Under the pieces are notes generated by a model, which was not told the origin of the DNA, ran no database searches, and worked only from the letters and a program-made list of their open reading frames with translations. Source: Nocardioides houyundeii (GTDB lineage: Bacteria; Actinomycetota; Actinomycetes; Propionibacteriales; Nocardioidaceae). From it: a stretch of DNA of 64,000 bases. Shown here piece by piece: positions 1 to 9,344 of this stretch. Each line of letters starts with the position of its first letter. Position 1 is the stretch's first letter. The position numbers and the translations under genes are program-made. Location: positions 930,001 to 994,000 of the forward strand of contig NZ_CP025581.1 of assembly GCF_002865585.1 (NCBI RefSeq). Reading direction: 5' to 3'.

Positions 1-6
1 CCGTCT

Positions 7-2031
7 ATGGCTGAGCGACACACCAGCCGGTTCAGGCGCTACGAGGGCGGCGACCCGTTGGCGCCGCCGGTCGACCTGGCCGAGGCGCTGGACGCGATCG
101 GCGAGGACGTGATGGCCGGCTACTCCCCGGAGCACGCGATGCGGGAGTTCCTGCGGCGCGGCGGTGAGCAGCAGCCCGGTCTCGACGAGCTGGGCGCCAG
201 GGTGGCGGCGAAGCGGCGTGAGCTGCTGCAGCGGCACAACCTGGACGGGACGCTGGAGCAGGTCCGGGAGCTGCTGGAGCGCGCGGTGCTCGAGGAGCGC
301 AAGCAGCTGGCTCGCGACGTCAGCATGGACGACGGGGACCGCGCCTTCCGGGAGCTGCGCCTGGACAACCTCCCCGCCTCGCCCTCGGCCGCGGTGACCG
401 AGCTGTCGTCGTACGACTGGAGCAGCAGCGAGGCCCGGCAGGCCTACGAGGAGATCAAGGACCTGCTCGGCCGCGAGATGCTCGACCAGCGGTTCGCCGG
501 CATGAAGGAGGCGCTCGAGGGCGCCACCGAGCAGGACCGCGCCGCCATCAACGAGATGCTCGGCGACCTCAACGAGCTGCTGGAGAAGCACCAGCGCGGG
601 GAGGACACCGACGCCGACTTCGCCGAGTTCATGGACAAGCACGGCGACTTCTTCCCCGAGGGGCCCGAGAACATCGACCAGCTGCTGGACGCGCTGGCAC
701 AGCGCAGCGCCGCGGCCCAGCGGATGCTCAACTCGATGACGCCCGAGCAGCGGGCCGAGCTGATGCAGCTCTCCGGCCAGGCCTTCGGCAGCCCCGAGCT
801 GATGGAGCAGCTGGCCCGGATGGACGCCAACCTGCAGTCGCTGCGGCCCGGCGAGGACTGGTCCGGCTCCGAGCGGTTCGACGGCGAGGAGGGCCTGGGC
901 CTGGGGGACGGCACCGGGGTGCTCCAGGACCTCGCTGACCTCGACCAGCTCGCCGAGCAGCTGGCCCAGTCCCACAGCGGCGCGCGGCTGGACGACGTGG
1001 ACCTGGACAAGCTCTCGCGCCAGCTGGGCGAGCAGGCAGCCGTCGACGCGCGCACCCTGGCCGAGCTCGAGCGGGCGCTGCGCGACTCCGGCTACCTCAA
1101 GCGCGGCTCCGACGGGGACCTGCGCCTGAGCCCCAAGGCGATGCGCCAGCTCGGCAAGGCCCTGCTCCGCGACGTCGCCACCCGGCTCTCGGGTCGCCAG
1201 GGCCAGCGCGACGTACGGCGCTCCGGCGCCGCCGGCGAGCTCAACGGTGCCTCCCGGGAGTGGGAGTTCGGGGACACCGAGCCCTGGGACGTGACCCGGA
1301 CCCTGACCAACGCCGTACGGCGCACCGTCGCCGAGGGCGGGACACCCGCGTCCGGGGTGCGGCTGCGGATCGAGGACATCGAGATCGCCGAGACCGAGGC
1401 CCGCACCCAGGCGTGCGTGGCGCTGCTGGTCGACACCAGCTTCTCGATGGCGATGGACGGCCGCTGGGTGCCGATGAAGCGGACCGCGCTGGCCCTGCAC
1501 CAGCTGATCCGCACCCGGTTCCGCGGGGACCACCTGCAGCTCATCGGCTTCGGGCGGCACGCCCAGGTGATGGAGATCGAGGAGCTGACGGGGCTCGACG
1601 CCAAGTGGGCCAAGGGCACCAACCTCCATCACGGCCTGCTCTTGGCCAACCGGCACTTCCGCAAGCACCCGAACGCCCAGCCGGTGCTGCTGATCGTCAC
1701 CGACGGCGAGCCCACCGCGCACCTGGAGTCGAACGGCGAGGTGTGGTTCAGCTATCCGCCGCACCCGCTGACCATCGCCCACTCGGTGCGCGAGCTGGAC
1801 AACTCCCGTCGGCTCGGCGCCCAGACCACGTTCTTCCGGCTGGGGGAGGACCCCGGCCTGGCCCGGTTCATCGAGTCGATGGCCCGCCGGGTGGAGGGCC
1901 GCATGGTCTCCCCGGAGCTCGACGACCTGGGGGCGGCCGTGGTCGGCAGCTACCTGGGCTCGCGCGCCCCGAGCTCCTCCTACACCGACCAGTTCGGCGG
2001 TTGGGGCGAGAGGGGCTTCTGGGCGGGCTGA
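7..2031 (+). CDS. VWA-domain protein (CoxE-like, MIDAS intact)
   Basis: A 674-residue cytoplasmic protein whose last third is a von Willebrand factor A domain. The metal-ion-dependent adhesion site is complete: DTSFS near residue 476, a Thr in KGTNL near 537 and TDGEPT near 566. The first two thirds are acidic and helical, rich in Leu, Glu and Gln. This layout is typical of the VWA partners of MoxR/BchD-type AAA+ ATPases, which act as chelatase- or chaperone-like machines on a client protein. The ATPase would be expected just upstream, outside the window, so the client cannot be named. The ATG lies 6 bases from the window edge, so its ribosome site cannot be judged and the true start could be further upstream. 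Confidence 0.85.
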   Translation: MAERHTSRFRRYEGGDPLAPPVDLAEALDAIGEDVMAGYSPEHAMREFLRRGGEQQPGLDELGARVAAKRRELLQRHNLDGTLEQVRELLERAVLEERKQLARDVSMDDGDRAFRELRLDNLPASPSAAVTELSSYDWSSSEARQAYEEIKDLLGREMLDQRFAGMKEALEGATEQDRAAINEMLGDLNELLEKHQRGEDTDADFAEFMDKHGDFFPEGPENIDQLLDALAQRSAAAQRMLNSMTPEQRAELMQLSGQAFGSPELMEQLARMDANLQSLRPGEDWSGSERFDGEEGLGLGDGTGVLQDLADLDQLAEQLAQSHSGARLDDVDLDKLSRQLGEQAAVDARTLAELERALRDSGYLKRGSDGDLRLSPKAMRQLGKALLRDVATRLSGRQGQRDVRRSGAAGELNGASREWEFGDTEPWDVTRTLTNAVRRTVAEGGTPASGVRLRIEDIEIAETEARTQACVALLVDTSFSMAMDGRWVPMKRTALALHQLIRTRFRGDHLQLIGFGRHAQVMEIEELTGLDAKWAKGTNLHHGLLLANRHFRKHPNAQPVLLIVTDGEPTAHLESNGEVWFSYPPHPLTIAHSVRELDNSRRLGAQTTFFRLGEDPGLARFIESMARRVEGRMVSPELDDLGAAVVGSYLGSRAPSSSYTDQFGGWGERGFWAG

Positions 2032-2093
2032 GCCTGACTGACCACCGTGCGGCCCGCCCTCGCCGTGCACGCCCGAGGATGGGAGCCTGAGGC

Positions 2094-3203
2094 ATGCAGA
2101 TCCTCAGCGCCAGCCTGGACGAGCTCCGTGCCACCCGCAGCAGCGTGAAGTGGCGCCTCTACCCCGAGGACGTGATCCCGGTCTGGGTGGCCGAGATGGA
2201 CACCCAGCCCTGCCAGCCCGTCGTCGACGCGGTCACCGCGGCCGTGAGCCGGGGGGACACCGGCTATGCCTGGGGGCCCCCGCTGGTCGAGGCGTTCGCC
2301 GGGTTCGCGGCACGGCGCTGGGGCTGGGAGGTCGACCCTGCCCGGGTGATGCAGGTCCCCGACGTGATGCTCGGGATCGAGCAGGTCATCCAGGCCCGGG
2401 TCCCGGTCGGCGGCTCGGTGGTGGTCAGCCCACCGGTCTACGACTCGTTCTTCGGCTTCGTCGCCTCCACCAGGCGCCGGCTGCTCGAAGCCCCGCTCAC
2501 TGCCGAGCACCGACTCGATCCCGAGGCGCTGGCCCTGGCCTTCGAGGAGGCGGGCATGGGCTCGGCCTACCTGCTGTGCAACCCGCAGAACCCCACCGGC
2601 ACCGTGCACACCGCGGACGAGCTGCGGATGGTCGCGGCCCTGGCTCAGGAGCACGGGATCCTCGTGGTCTCCGACGAGATCCACGCCCCGCTGGTGCAGG
2701 CGGGCAGCACCTTCACGCCGTACCTCTCGCTGCCGGAGGCGGGTCGCGGGCTGGCCGTGGTGAGCGGCTCCAAGACCTGGAACCTCGCGGGCCTCAAGAC
2801 CGCCCTGCTGGTCGCCGGGCACCAGACCAGCCACGGGCTGCACGAGGTCGTCACCCACGGTGCCCAGCACCTGGCGGTGATCGCCCAGACCGCCGCCTAC
2901 GACCACGGGGAGGCGTGGCTGGACCAGCTGGTGGGCGAGCTCGCCGAGCGGCGGGCGCTGCTGCTCGACCTGCTGGGCGAGCACCTGCCCGAGGTGGCGG
3001 TGGCGCCGTCCGAGGCGACGTACCTGGCCTGGCTGGACTGCTCCGCCCTCGGCCTCGACGACCCGGCCGCGACCTTCCTGGAGCGCGGCGTCGCCGTGGT
3101 GCCCGGCACCCGCTACGACCCGCGTGCCACCAGCTGGGTCCGGTTCAACTTCGGCACCTCGGCCGAGGTGATCCGCGAGGCGGTACGCCGGATGGCCGGC
3201 TGA
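2094..3203 (+). CDS. PatB/MalY-type aminotransferase (C-S beta-lyase)
   Basis: A 369-residue fold-type I PLP enzyme, the usual length of the MalY/PatB group. It has NPQNPTG near residue 162, SDEIH, and the Schiff-base Lys near 227 in SGSKTWN. The family cleaves cystathionine or cysteine S-conjugates to thiol, pyruvate and ammonia. With metB and msrA nearby, a sulfur amino acid role is likely, though gene order alone does not prove it. The N-terminal KWRLYPEDVIPVWVAEMD stretch is characteristic of MalY/PatB rather than AspC aminotransferases. It lies 62 bp after the VWA gene and converges with the UbiB-like gene. Confidence 0.85.
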   Translation: MQILSASLDELRATRSSVKWRLYPEDVIPVWVAEMDTQPCQPVVDAVTAAVSRGDTGYAWGPPLVEAFAGFAARRWGWEVDPARVMQVPDVMLGIEQVIQARVPVGGSVVVSPPVYDSFFGFVASTRRRLLEAPLTAEHRLDPEALALAFEEAGMGSAYLLCNPQNPTGTVHTADELRMVAALAQEHGILVVSDEIHAPLVQAGSTFTPYLSLPEAGRGLAVVSGSKTWNLAGLKTALLVAGHQTSHGLHEVVTHGAQHLAVIAQTAAYDHGEAWLDQLVGELAERRALLLDLLGEHLPEVAVAPSEATYLAWLDCSALGLDDPAATFLERGVAVVPGTRYDPRATSWVRFNFGTSAEVIREAVRRMAG

Positions 3204-3230
3204 GCTGCCTCAGCGGCGTCTGGGTGGGTC

Positions 3231-4571
3231 TCAGGCCTCCTCGGGCGCGAAGCCGGGGAGGCTCTCCTCCAGCAGCGCCCGGAAGGGGGCCTCGGCCTCG
3301 AGCTGGCAGAGCAGGCCGATCCCGCCCAGCCAGGTGCGGTGGATCAACAGGTAAGACGGCGGCAGGTTGATCTTGGTGGCCAGCGTGAACCCCGGGGAGC
3401 GCGGGTCGTTGAGCCGCTCGAACTGGTCCCGCATCCAGGCCCGGGTGAAGCGGAACCGGTCCTCGCGCATCGGCTCCACGAAGGGGCGCAGGAAGTCCAG
3501 CAGCACCCTTGCGTCCACCCGCATGCCGTCCTTGACGAAGCCCTCCTCGCGCAGCCCGGCCAGCAGCAGGTCGGCGTCGTCCTCCAGCGCGGCTCGCAGC
3601 AGGCGGCCGATCGCCGGCGGGAACGTGCCCCCGGGCAGCCGGGCCACCGCCCCGAAGTCCAGCACCCCGAGCCGACCGGGCGTGCCGTCGGGCTCGGGGA
3701 TGGTGCGGAAGTTGCCGGGGTGCGGGTCGGCGTGCAGCATCCCGGTGCGCGCCGGCCCCGCGAAGGTGAACCGGACCAGCAGCTCGCCGTAGTGGTCGCG
3801 CTCGGCCTGGGTGCCCTCGGCGATGATCCGGGCCAAGGATCCCTCGCTCTCCATCCACTCGGTCACCAGGACCGTGTGCTCGGCGTGCACCACGTGCGGC
3901 ACCACGATCTCGGGGTCGCCGTCGAAGGCCTCGGCGAAGACCTCCTGGGCCTGGGCCTCCAGGGCGTAGTCGAGCTCCTCGGCGGCGCGGGCCTGCAGCT
4001 CGTTGATGAGCGGGACCAGGTCGAGACCGGGGAAGACCGGCGACATCCCGCGCGCCACCATCGAGATGCGGCGCAGGTCGCCCAGCAGCGCCTCGTCGGC
4101 ACCCGGGTACTGCACCTTGACCGCCACCTCCCGGCCGTCGTGCCACCGGGCGCGGTGCACCTGGCCGATGGAGGCCGCCGCGGCGGCGGCCCCGTCGAGC
4201 CAGACGATCCGCTCGCGCCAGTCCGGCCCCATGCCGGCCTCGATCGCGTCCCGCACGTCCTGGGTCGACATCGTCGGCGCGTTGTCCTGGAGGGCGGTGA
4301 GGTGCTCGCGGTACGGCGCCGACGCCTCCTCGGGCAGTGCCGCCTCCAGCACCGAGAGCGCCTGGCCGAACTTCATCGCCCCGCCCTTGAGCTCCCCGAG
4401 CGTGCGGAAGAGCTGCTCGGCGGTGCGCTGCTGCACGTCGCTGAGCACCGCCTCGGCCGACTTGCCACCCATCCGCTTGCCGATCCCGATGGCGGAGCGA
4501 CCGGCGTACCCCAGCGGCAGCGCGGCGAGCCGGGCGCTGCGGATGACAGCCCTGCGAGGGAGGTCGACCAT
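3231..4571 (-). CDS. ABC1/UbiB/AarF-family atypical kinase
   Basis: A 446-residue member of the ABC1/ADCK/UbiB family. Visible marks are the family KxGQ motif (MKFGQALS near residue 66), an Ala-rich loop before SIGQVHRA, AVKVQYPG with the nucleotide-site Lys, HADPHPGNF and the LDFG metal motif. Family members are ATPases that support isoprenoid-quinone or lipid metabolism. This one has no ubiquinone genes beside it, so its substrate is unknown. The ATG is preceded by a GGAG ribosome site. It lies 35 bp downstream of msrA on the same strand and may be cotranscribed with it. Confidence 0.88.
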   Translation of the reverse strand: MVDLPRRAVIRSARLAALPLGYAGRSAIGIGKRMGGKSAEAVLSDVQQRTAEQLFRTLGELKGGAMKFGQALSVLEAALPEEASAPYREHLTALQDNAPTMSTQDVRDAIEAGMGPDWRERIVWLDGAAAAAASIGQVHRARWHDGREVAVKVQYPGADEALLGDLRRISMVARGMSPVFPGLDLVPLINELQARAAEELDYALEAQAQEVFAEAFDGDPEIVVPHVVHAEHTVLVTEWMESEGSLARIIAEGTQAERDHYGELLVRFTFAGPARTGMLHADPHPGNFRTIPEPDGTPGRLGVLDFGAVARLPGGTFPPAIGRLLRAALEDDADLLLAGLREEGFVKDGMRVDARVLLDFLRPFVEPMREDRFRFTRAWMRDQFERLNDPRSPGFTLATKINLPPSYLLIHRTWLGGIGLLCQLEAEAPFRALLEESLPGFAPEEA

Positions 4572-4606
4572 GGCTCCAGTGTTGCCGATGGGTGGCTAGG
4601 CGAGGC

Positions 4607-5251
4607 TCAGCCGGGGAACTTCACGCCCGTGTTGGCGTGGCAGCGGTAGCCCATGGGGTTCTTGGCGAGGTACTGCTGGTGCGGGTCCTCGGCGTAGTAC
4701 CAGCCCGCCTCCTGCGCCGGCCGGATCTCGGTGGTGACCGTGCCCAGCTGGCGGCGCGCCAGCTCGTCGGCGTACGCCTTGGTCAGGTCACGGGCGACCT
4801 GCTCCTGCTCCGCGGAGGTGAAGTAGATCGCCGAGCGGTACTGCGTGCCGACGTCGTTGCCCTGCCGCATGCCCTGGGTCGGGTCGTGGATCTCGAAGAA
4901 CCGCTTCACCAGGTCCGCGTAGCTCACGACGGCGGGGTCGAAGACGATGCGCACGGCCTCGGTGTGGCCGGTGCGGCCCGAGCACACCTCCTCGTACGTC
5001 GGGTGCGGGGTGTAGCCGCCGGCGTAGCCGACCGAGGTCGACCAGACGCCGGGCACCTGCCAGTAGATCTCCTCCGCGCCCCAGAAGCAGCCGAGGCCGA
5101 AGATCGCCACCTCCATCCCCTCGGGCACCTCCTCGCTCATCACCGGGGTGCCGAGCACCACGTGCTCGCGCAGCGTCCACGGCTGGCTGGGACGCCCGGG
5201 CAGCGCGTCGTCGGGGGTGGGCAGATCGTTCTTGGTGCGGCCGAACAGCAT
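4607..5251 (-). CDS. msrA: Peptide-methionine (S)-S-oxide reductase MsrA
   Basis: A 214-residue enzyme that reduces the S epimer of methionine sulfoxide in oxidised proteins, using thioredoxin or mycoredoxin. The catalytic Cys55 lies in [10 protein letters not shown], and a resolving Cys near 204 lies in YRCHANTG close to the C-terminus. The family features [23 protein letters not shown] and EDPHQQYL are all present. The open frame continues far upstream, but homology and a GGAG ribosome site put the start at the ATG at 5251. Upstream gene metB is divergent. Confidence 0.95.
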   Translation of the reverse strand: MLFGRTKNDLPTPDDALPGRPSQPWTLREHVVLGTPVMSEEVPEGMEVAIFGLGCFWGAEEIYWQVPGVWSTSVGYAGGYTPHPTYEEVCSGRTGHTEAVRIVFDPAVVSYADLVKRFFEIHDPTQGMRQGNDVGTQYRSAIYFTSAEQEQVARDLTKAYADELARRQLGTVTTEIRPAQEAGWYYAEDPHQQYLAKNPMGYRCHANTGVKFPG

Positions 5252-5323
5252 CTGGACTCCAAGGGGTCGGGGGTATCCAACCCTCCTAACACCGGCGAGC
5301 CACCATCCGTTCCCGGCGGCGTC

Positions 5324-5329
5324 TAGGCT
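5324..5329 (+). promoter_or_regulatory. -10 box for metB (leaderless type)
   Basis: TAGGCT, 6 nt before the GTG start, with no Shine-Dalgarno sequence between. Transcription would begin at or next to the start codon. Confidence 0.5.
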
Positions 5330-5335
5330 CGGGGC

Positions 5336-6508
5336 GTGACCCAGTCCAGCAGCAGCGAGCACACCGCCAAGTCCGGGTTCGCCACGCGTGCCATCCACGC
5401 CGGCTACGAGCCCGACGAGATGACCGGGGCGGTGATCCCACCGATCTACGCCACCAGCACCTACAAGCAGGACGGCGTCGGCGGCCTGCGCGGCGGGTAC
5501 GAGTACAGCCGCTCCGCCAACCCGACCCGCACCGCGCTCGAGGGCGCGCTGGCGGCCGTGGAGGAGGGGGAGCGCGGGTTCGCGTTCGCCTCCGGCCTGG
5601 CGGCCGAGGACACCCTGGTCCGGGCGCTGTGCCGTCCCGGGGACCACGTGGTGCTGCCCGACGACGCCTACGGCGGCACCTTCCGGCTCTTCGACAAGGT
5701 CGAGAAGGTCTGGGGCCTGGACCTGAGTCCGGCTCCGGTCTCCGACCTGGACGCGGTCCGCGCGGCGATCCAGCCCGGCCGCACCAAGCTGGTGTGGGTG
5801 GAGACCCCCACCAACCCGATGCTCAACATCGCCGACATCGAGGCGCTGGCGGCCGTCGCCCACGAGGCCGGGGCGCGGCTGGTGGTCGACAACACCTTCG
5901 CCTCGCCGTACCTCCAGCAGCCGCTGACCCTGGGTGCCGACGTGGTGGTCCACTCGACCACCAAGTACGTCGGCGGGCACTCCGACGTGGTCGGCGGCGC
6001 GCTGGTGGTGCGCGACCTCGAGGTCGCCGAGGCGATCGCCTTCCACCAGAACGCGATCGGCGCGGTGGCCGGCCCCTTCGACTGCTTCCTGACCCACCGC
6101 GGACTGAAGACGCTGGCGGTGCGGATGGACAAGCACTGCGACAACGCCGAGCGGATCGTGGAGTTCCTGGCCTCGCACCCGGCCGTCTCCGAGGTGATCT
6201 ACCCCGGTCTGCCCGAGCACCCCGGGCACCAGGTCGCGGCCCGCCAGATGAAGCGGTTCGGCGGGATGATCAGCTTCCGGGTCGCCGCCGGCGAGCAGGC
6301 CGCGCTGGACGCGTGCGCCAAGGCGGAGGTCTTCACCCTGGGGGAGTCGCTGGGCGGCGTGGAGTCGCTCATCGAGCACCCGGGACGGATGACGCACGCG
6401 AGCGTCGCCGGCACCGACCTGGAGGTGCCCGCCGACCTGGTGCGGCTCAGCGTCGGCATCGAGACCTGCGAGGACCTGCTCGCCGACCTCGACCGCGCCC
6501 TGGGCTGA
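5336..6508 (+). CDS. metB: Cystathionine gamma-synthase (Cys/Met PLP family)
   Basis: A 390-residue Cys/Met-metabolism PLP enzyme. The cofactor Lys is near residue 210 in STTKYVGGHSD, and the C-terminus has the family block GVESLIEHP followed by a Ser/Arg-containing RLSVGIE segment. It joins an O-acylhomoserine to cysteine to give cystathionine, in methionine synthesis by trans-sulfuration. Family members differ only subtly, so cystathionine gamma-lyase or O-acylhomoserine sulfhydrylase activity cannot be excluded; the length and VSEVIYPGLPEHPGH block fit MetB best. It starts with GTG and ends 4 bp before the MutL-like gene. Confidence 0.85.
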   Translation: MTQSSSSEHTAKSGFATRAIHAGYEPDEMTGAVIPPIYATSTYKQDGVGGLRGGYEYSRSANPTRTALEGALAAVEEGERGFAFASGLAAEDTLVRALCRPGDHVVLPDDAYGGTFRLFDKVEKVWGLDLSPAPVSDLDAVRAAIQPGRTKLVWVETPTNPMLNIADIEALAAVAHEAGARLVVDNTFASPYLQQPLTLGADVVVHSTTKYVGGHSDVVGGALVVRDLEVAEAIAFHQNAIGAVAGPFDCFLTHRGLKTLAVRMDKHCDNAERIVEFLASHPAVSEVIYPGLPEHPGHQVAARQMKRFGGMISFRVAAGEQAALDACAKAEVFTLGESLGGVESLIEHPGRMTHASVAGTDLEVPADLVRLSVGIETCEDLLADLDRALG

Positions 6509-6512
6509 GACG

Positions 6513-7898
6513 TTGGCTGGGAGGCTGGCCGTCTGCGTCGACTTCGGCTCGACCTTCACCAAGGCGGCCCTGATCGACCTGGTCGAGGCCCGGGTGCTGG
6601 CCTCGGCCAGCCACCCCACGACGCTGGGCACCGACGTCCTCGACGGGTACGACGACTGCCTCGCGCAGCTGTCCCGGGTCGACGCGGATGCCGCCCGGGC
6701 ACAGGTGCTGGCCTGCTCCTCGGCCGGCGGCGGACTGCGGATCGCCGTGGTCGGCAACGAGGAGCTGGTGACAGCCGAGGCCGGACGACGTGTCGCGCTG
6801 TCCAGCGGAGGCTCCGTCGTCGCCGTGCTGGCGGCCTCGCGGGCCCTGCCGGAGGCCGCCGCGCTGTCCGCGGCGGCCCCGGACGTGGTGCTGCTGACCG
6901 GCGGCACCGACGGCGGGAACGCGGAGGCCCTGCTGGGCTGTGCCCGGGCGCTGGTGGCCGCCGGCTGGCGGGGGCCGGTGGTGGTCGCCGGCAACGTCGA
7001 GGCTCAGCCCGAGGTCGCGGAGATCCTGGGCGCGGCCGGAGTGCCGTCGGTGCGGGCGGCCAACGTGGTGCCCCGGATCGGGGTGCTCACCCCGGAGTCG
7101 GCGCGGGCCGCGATCAGGTCGATGTTCCTGAGCCACGTGATCGGAGGCAAGCACCTGTCCGCGCGTGCGGAGTTCACCGCCATGGTGCGCGGGGCCACCC
7201 CCGACGTGGTGCTGACCGGGGTGGAGCTGCTGGCCCGAGGCCTCGACGAGGAGCACCCCGGTGCCGGCGACGTGGCGGTGGTCGACGTCGGCGGCGCGAC
7301 CACCGACGTCTACAGCGTCCTGGAGGTCGACCCCGACTCAGCGCACAGCGGCAGCGCCGGCCTCTCACGCGAGGTGGTGGCCACCACCGGGGTGGCCCGC
7401 ACCGTCGAGGGCGACCTGGGCATGCGCTGGTCCGCGCCCAGCACCGTCGCGGCAGCCGGCCTGGTCGACCTGGTCGAGCCCGCCGCCCGCCGACGGGACG
7501 ACCCCGGGGCCCTGCCGGGTGACGAGCAGGGCGCGGCCGTCGACGAGGCGATCGCCCGGGCGGCCGTCGGACTGGCGCTGCGCCGCCACGCCGGCCGCTC
7601 CCGGGTGGTGCTCGGCCCACAGGGACGCGTGGTGGAGCGGACCGGGGCCGACCTGCGGGAGGTCGCGCTGCTGGTCGCCTCCGGCGGGGTGCTCAGGCAC
7701 GGGCGACCCGGCGTCGCGCAGCGGGTGCTCGCCGGCAGCACGGGGACCGAGGTGGACGGCGGCTGGCAGCTGCCCGGTGCGCCTCGGGTGGTGGTGGACA
7801 CCGACTGCGTGCTGGCCTGGACCGGGCTGCTGGCCGCGGACCATCCGGGTACGGCGTACCGGTTGGCGCGTGGCATGTTGCTCGCCCGCGATGGGTAG
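6513..7898 (+). CDS. MutL/GlmL-like ASKHA ATPase (glutamate mutase-associated family)
   Basis: A 461-residue protein of the GlmL/MutL family with the actin/hexokinase fold. It has a phosphate-1 loop at the N-terminus (VDFGSTFTKAAL), LLTGGTDGG near residue 130 and a phosphate-2 loop VVDVGGATTDVYS near 255. In clostridia the gene lies between the two glutamate mutase subunit genes and is thought to help reactivate the B12 enzyme. No mutase subunit lies anywhere in this window. The start is TTG only 4 bp after metB, so it is probably cotranscribed with it. The assignment is strong at family level; the client is unknown. Confidence 0.8.
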   Translation: MAGRLAVCVDFGSTFTKAALIDLVEARVLASASHPTTLGTDVLDGYDDCLAQLSRVDADAARAQVLACSSAGGGLRIAVVGNEELVTAEAGRRVALSSGGSVVAVLAASRALPEAAALSAAAPDVVLLTGGTDGGNAEALLGCARALVAAGWRGPVVVAGNVEAQPEVAEILGAAGVPSVRAANVVPRIGVLTPESARAAIRSMFLSHVIGGKHLSARAEFTAMVRGATPDVVLTGVELLARGLDEEHPGAGDVAVVDVGGATTDVYSVLEVDPDSAHSGSAGLSREVVATTGVARTVEGDLGMRWSAPSTVAAAGLVDLVEPAARRRDDPGALPGDEQGAAVDEAIARAAVGLALRRHAGRSRVVLGPQGRVVERTGADLREVALLVASGGVLRHGRPGVAQRVLAGSTGTEVDGGWQLPGAPRVVVDTDCVLAWTGLLAADHPGTAYRLARGMLLARDG

Positions 7899-7901
7899 CC
7901 T
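7896..7901 (+). promoter_or_regulatory. -10 box for the AI-2E transporter gene, overlapping the upstream stop codon
   Basis: TAGCCT, 6 nt before the GTG. Its first three bases are the TAG stop of the MutL-like gene. Confidence 0.5.
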
Positions 7902-7907
7902 GACGCG

Positions 7908-9344
7908 GTGAGCAACATTTCCGGTCGCAAGACCTTCAGGCTGCGGCGGGACGAGTCCGACGGGACAGGACTGGACCCGGCCCCTCACGAGGTGCGCCCG
8001 GACCTCGGTCCCACCGAGCCCGGGACGACCTCGGAGAACCCCGAAGCGCACGAGTCCCTGGGCGAGCGGATCACCCAGCAGCTGGCGAGCCAGTGGGCGC
8101 TGATCCGCGCCGAGCGGCGCGCCGAGCCGCCGCCGCAGATCGCCACCGGGCCCTCCAACTTCAGTCGGGCCCAGGTGCCGTGGGGCATCGACCTGGCCGC
8201 CGCCTGGTCGTGGCGCTTCGTCGTCATCGCCCTGGCCGGCTACCTGATCGCGCGCACCATCGCCGACTTCGCGGTCGTCACGGTGCCGATCGCGATCGCG
8301 CTGCTGCTGGCGGCCCTGGTCAGCCCCATGGTGCGGGCGCTGTGCAAGAGCGGGATCCCACGATCCCTGTCCACCCTGGTCACGGTCATCTTCACCCTGG
8401 GCTTCCTCGGACTGCTGATCACCTTCGCCGGGCAGCAGGTCGCCACCGGCGCCTCGGACCTGGCCGACCAGGTGGTCAAGGGCCTGGACGAGATCCGCGC
8501 CTGGCTGCGGGACGGGCCGCTGCACGCCAGCGACAGCCAGATCAACGACTACATCGAAGAGACCCAGAACGCGATCACCAACCAGAGCAAGGACGGCGCG
8601 CTCGGGCGCGTCGGCTCGGTCGGGTCCGCCCTGAGCCACGTCGCGGCCGGGCTCTTCATCGTGCTCTTCGGGACCTACTTCTTCCTCGCCGACGGCGAGC
8701 GGATCTGGGCGTGGCTGGTGCGTCTGGCGCCGCGCGCCGCGCGGGAGCACGTGGACAACTCCGGGCGCGTGGCCTGGGTCTCGCTGACCATGTTCGTGCG
8801 GGCCACGGTGCTCGTGGCCCTGGCCGACGCGGTGGGCGTGATGATCGTGGCCGCCGTGCTCGGGGTGCCGTTCATCCTGGCCATCGGCGTGCTGGTCTTC
8901 CTGGGGGCGTTCGTGCCGATGATCGGCGCGACGGTCGCGGGGACCGTCGCCGTCCTGGTGGCCCTGGTGGACCAGGGGCCGGTCACCGCGCTGCTGATGC
9001 TGGGCGGGGTGGTGCTGGTGCAGCAGATCGAGGGCCACGTGCTGCAGCCGTTCCTGATGGGACGCTTCGTCTCCCTGCACCCGCTCGGGGTCATCATCGC
9101 GCTGGCCTGCGGAATCATCGTGGCCGGCATCGCCGGCGCGCTGGTCGCGGTGCCGCTGGCCGCGGCGGTGAACGCCGTGGTCCAGTACCTGGCCAACGAC
9201 ACCGACCTGGGGGAGCCGGATCCCGAGGACGCGTTGACGCAGGACATAGGCGAGGCAAGGGCCGAGGGGCACGCCGCGGAGCCGGTCCCCGCGGTCAACG
9301 CGCCGGTGGGCGACGACGGTGACAGGGACGGTGCGGATGGCTGA
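7908..9344 (+). CDS. AI-2E family transporter (PerM/TqsA-like membrane protein)
   Basis: A 478-residue polytopic membrane protein. A hydrophilic N-terminal tail of about 100 residues is followed by roughly eight hydrophobic segments and a short acidic C-terminal tail. The paired N-terminal helices, the long extracytoplasmic stretch near residues 180-230 and the Gly-rich last block (HPLGVIIALACGIIVAG) are typical of the family formerly called UPF0118. Members include the AI-2 exporter TqsA and sodium/proton antiporters, so the substrate cannot be assigned. The GTG follows a -10 box directly. The 3' end overlaps the next gene by 8 bp. Confidence 0.85.
   Translation: MSNISGRKTFRLRRDESDGTGLDPAPHEVRPDLGPTEPGTTSENPEAHESLGERITQQLASQWALIRAERRAEPPPQIATGPSNFSRAQVPWGIDLAAAWSWRFVVIALAGYLIARTIADFAVVTVPIAIALLLAALVSPMVRALCKSGIPRSLSTLVTVIFTLGFLGLLITFAGQQVATGASDLADQVVKGLDEIRAWLRDGPLHASDSQINDYIEETQNAITNQSKDGALGRVGSVGSALSHVAAGLFIVLFGTYFFLADGERIWAWLVRLAPRAAREHVDNSGRVAWVSLTMFVRATVLVALADAVGVMIVAAVLGVPFILAIGVLVFLGAFVPMIGATVAGTVAVLVALVDQGPVTALLMLGGVVLVQQIEGHVLQPFLMGRFVSLHPLGVIIALACGIIVAGIAGALVAVPLAAAVNAVVQYLANDTDLGEPDPEDALTQDIGEARAEGHAAEPVPAVNAPVGDDGDRDGADG

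Noticed and set aside
5252..5335. SAM or other methionine riboswitch before metB
   Set aside because: The gap to msrA is only 84 bp, has no aptamer motifs, and the -10 box abuts the start codon.
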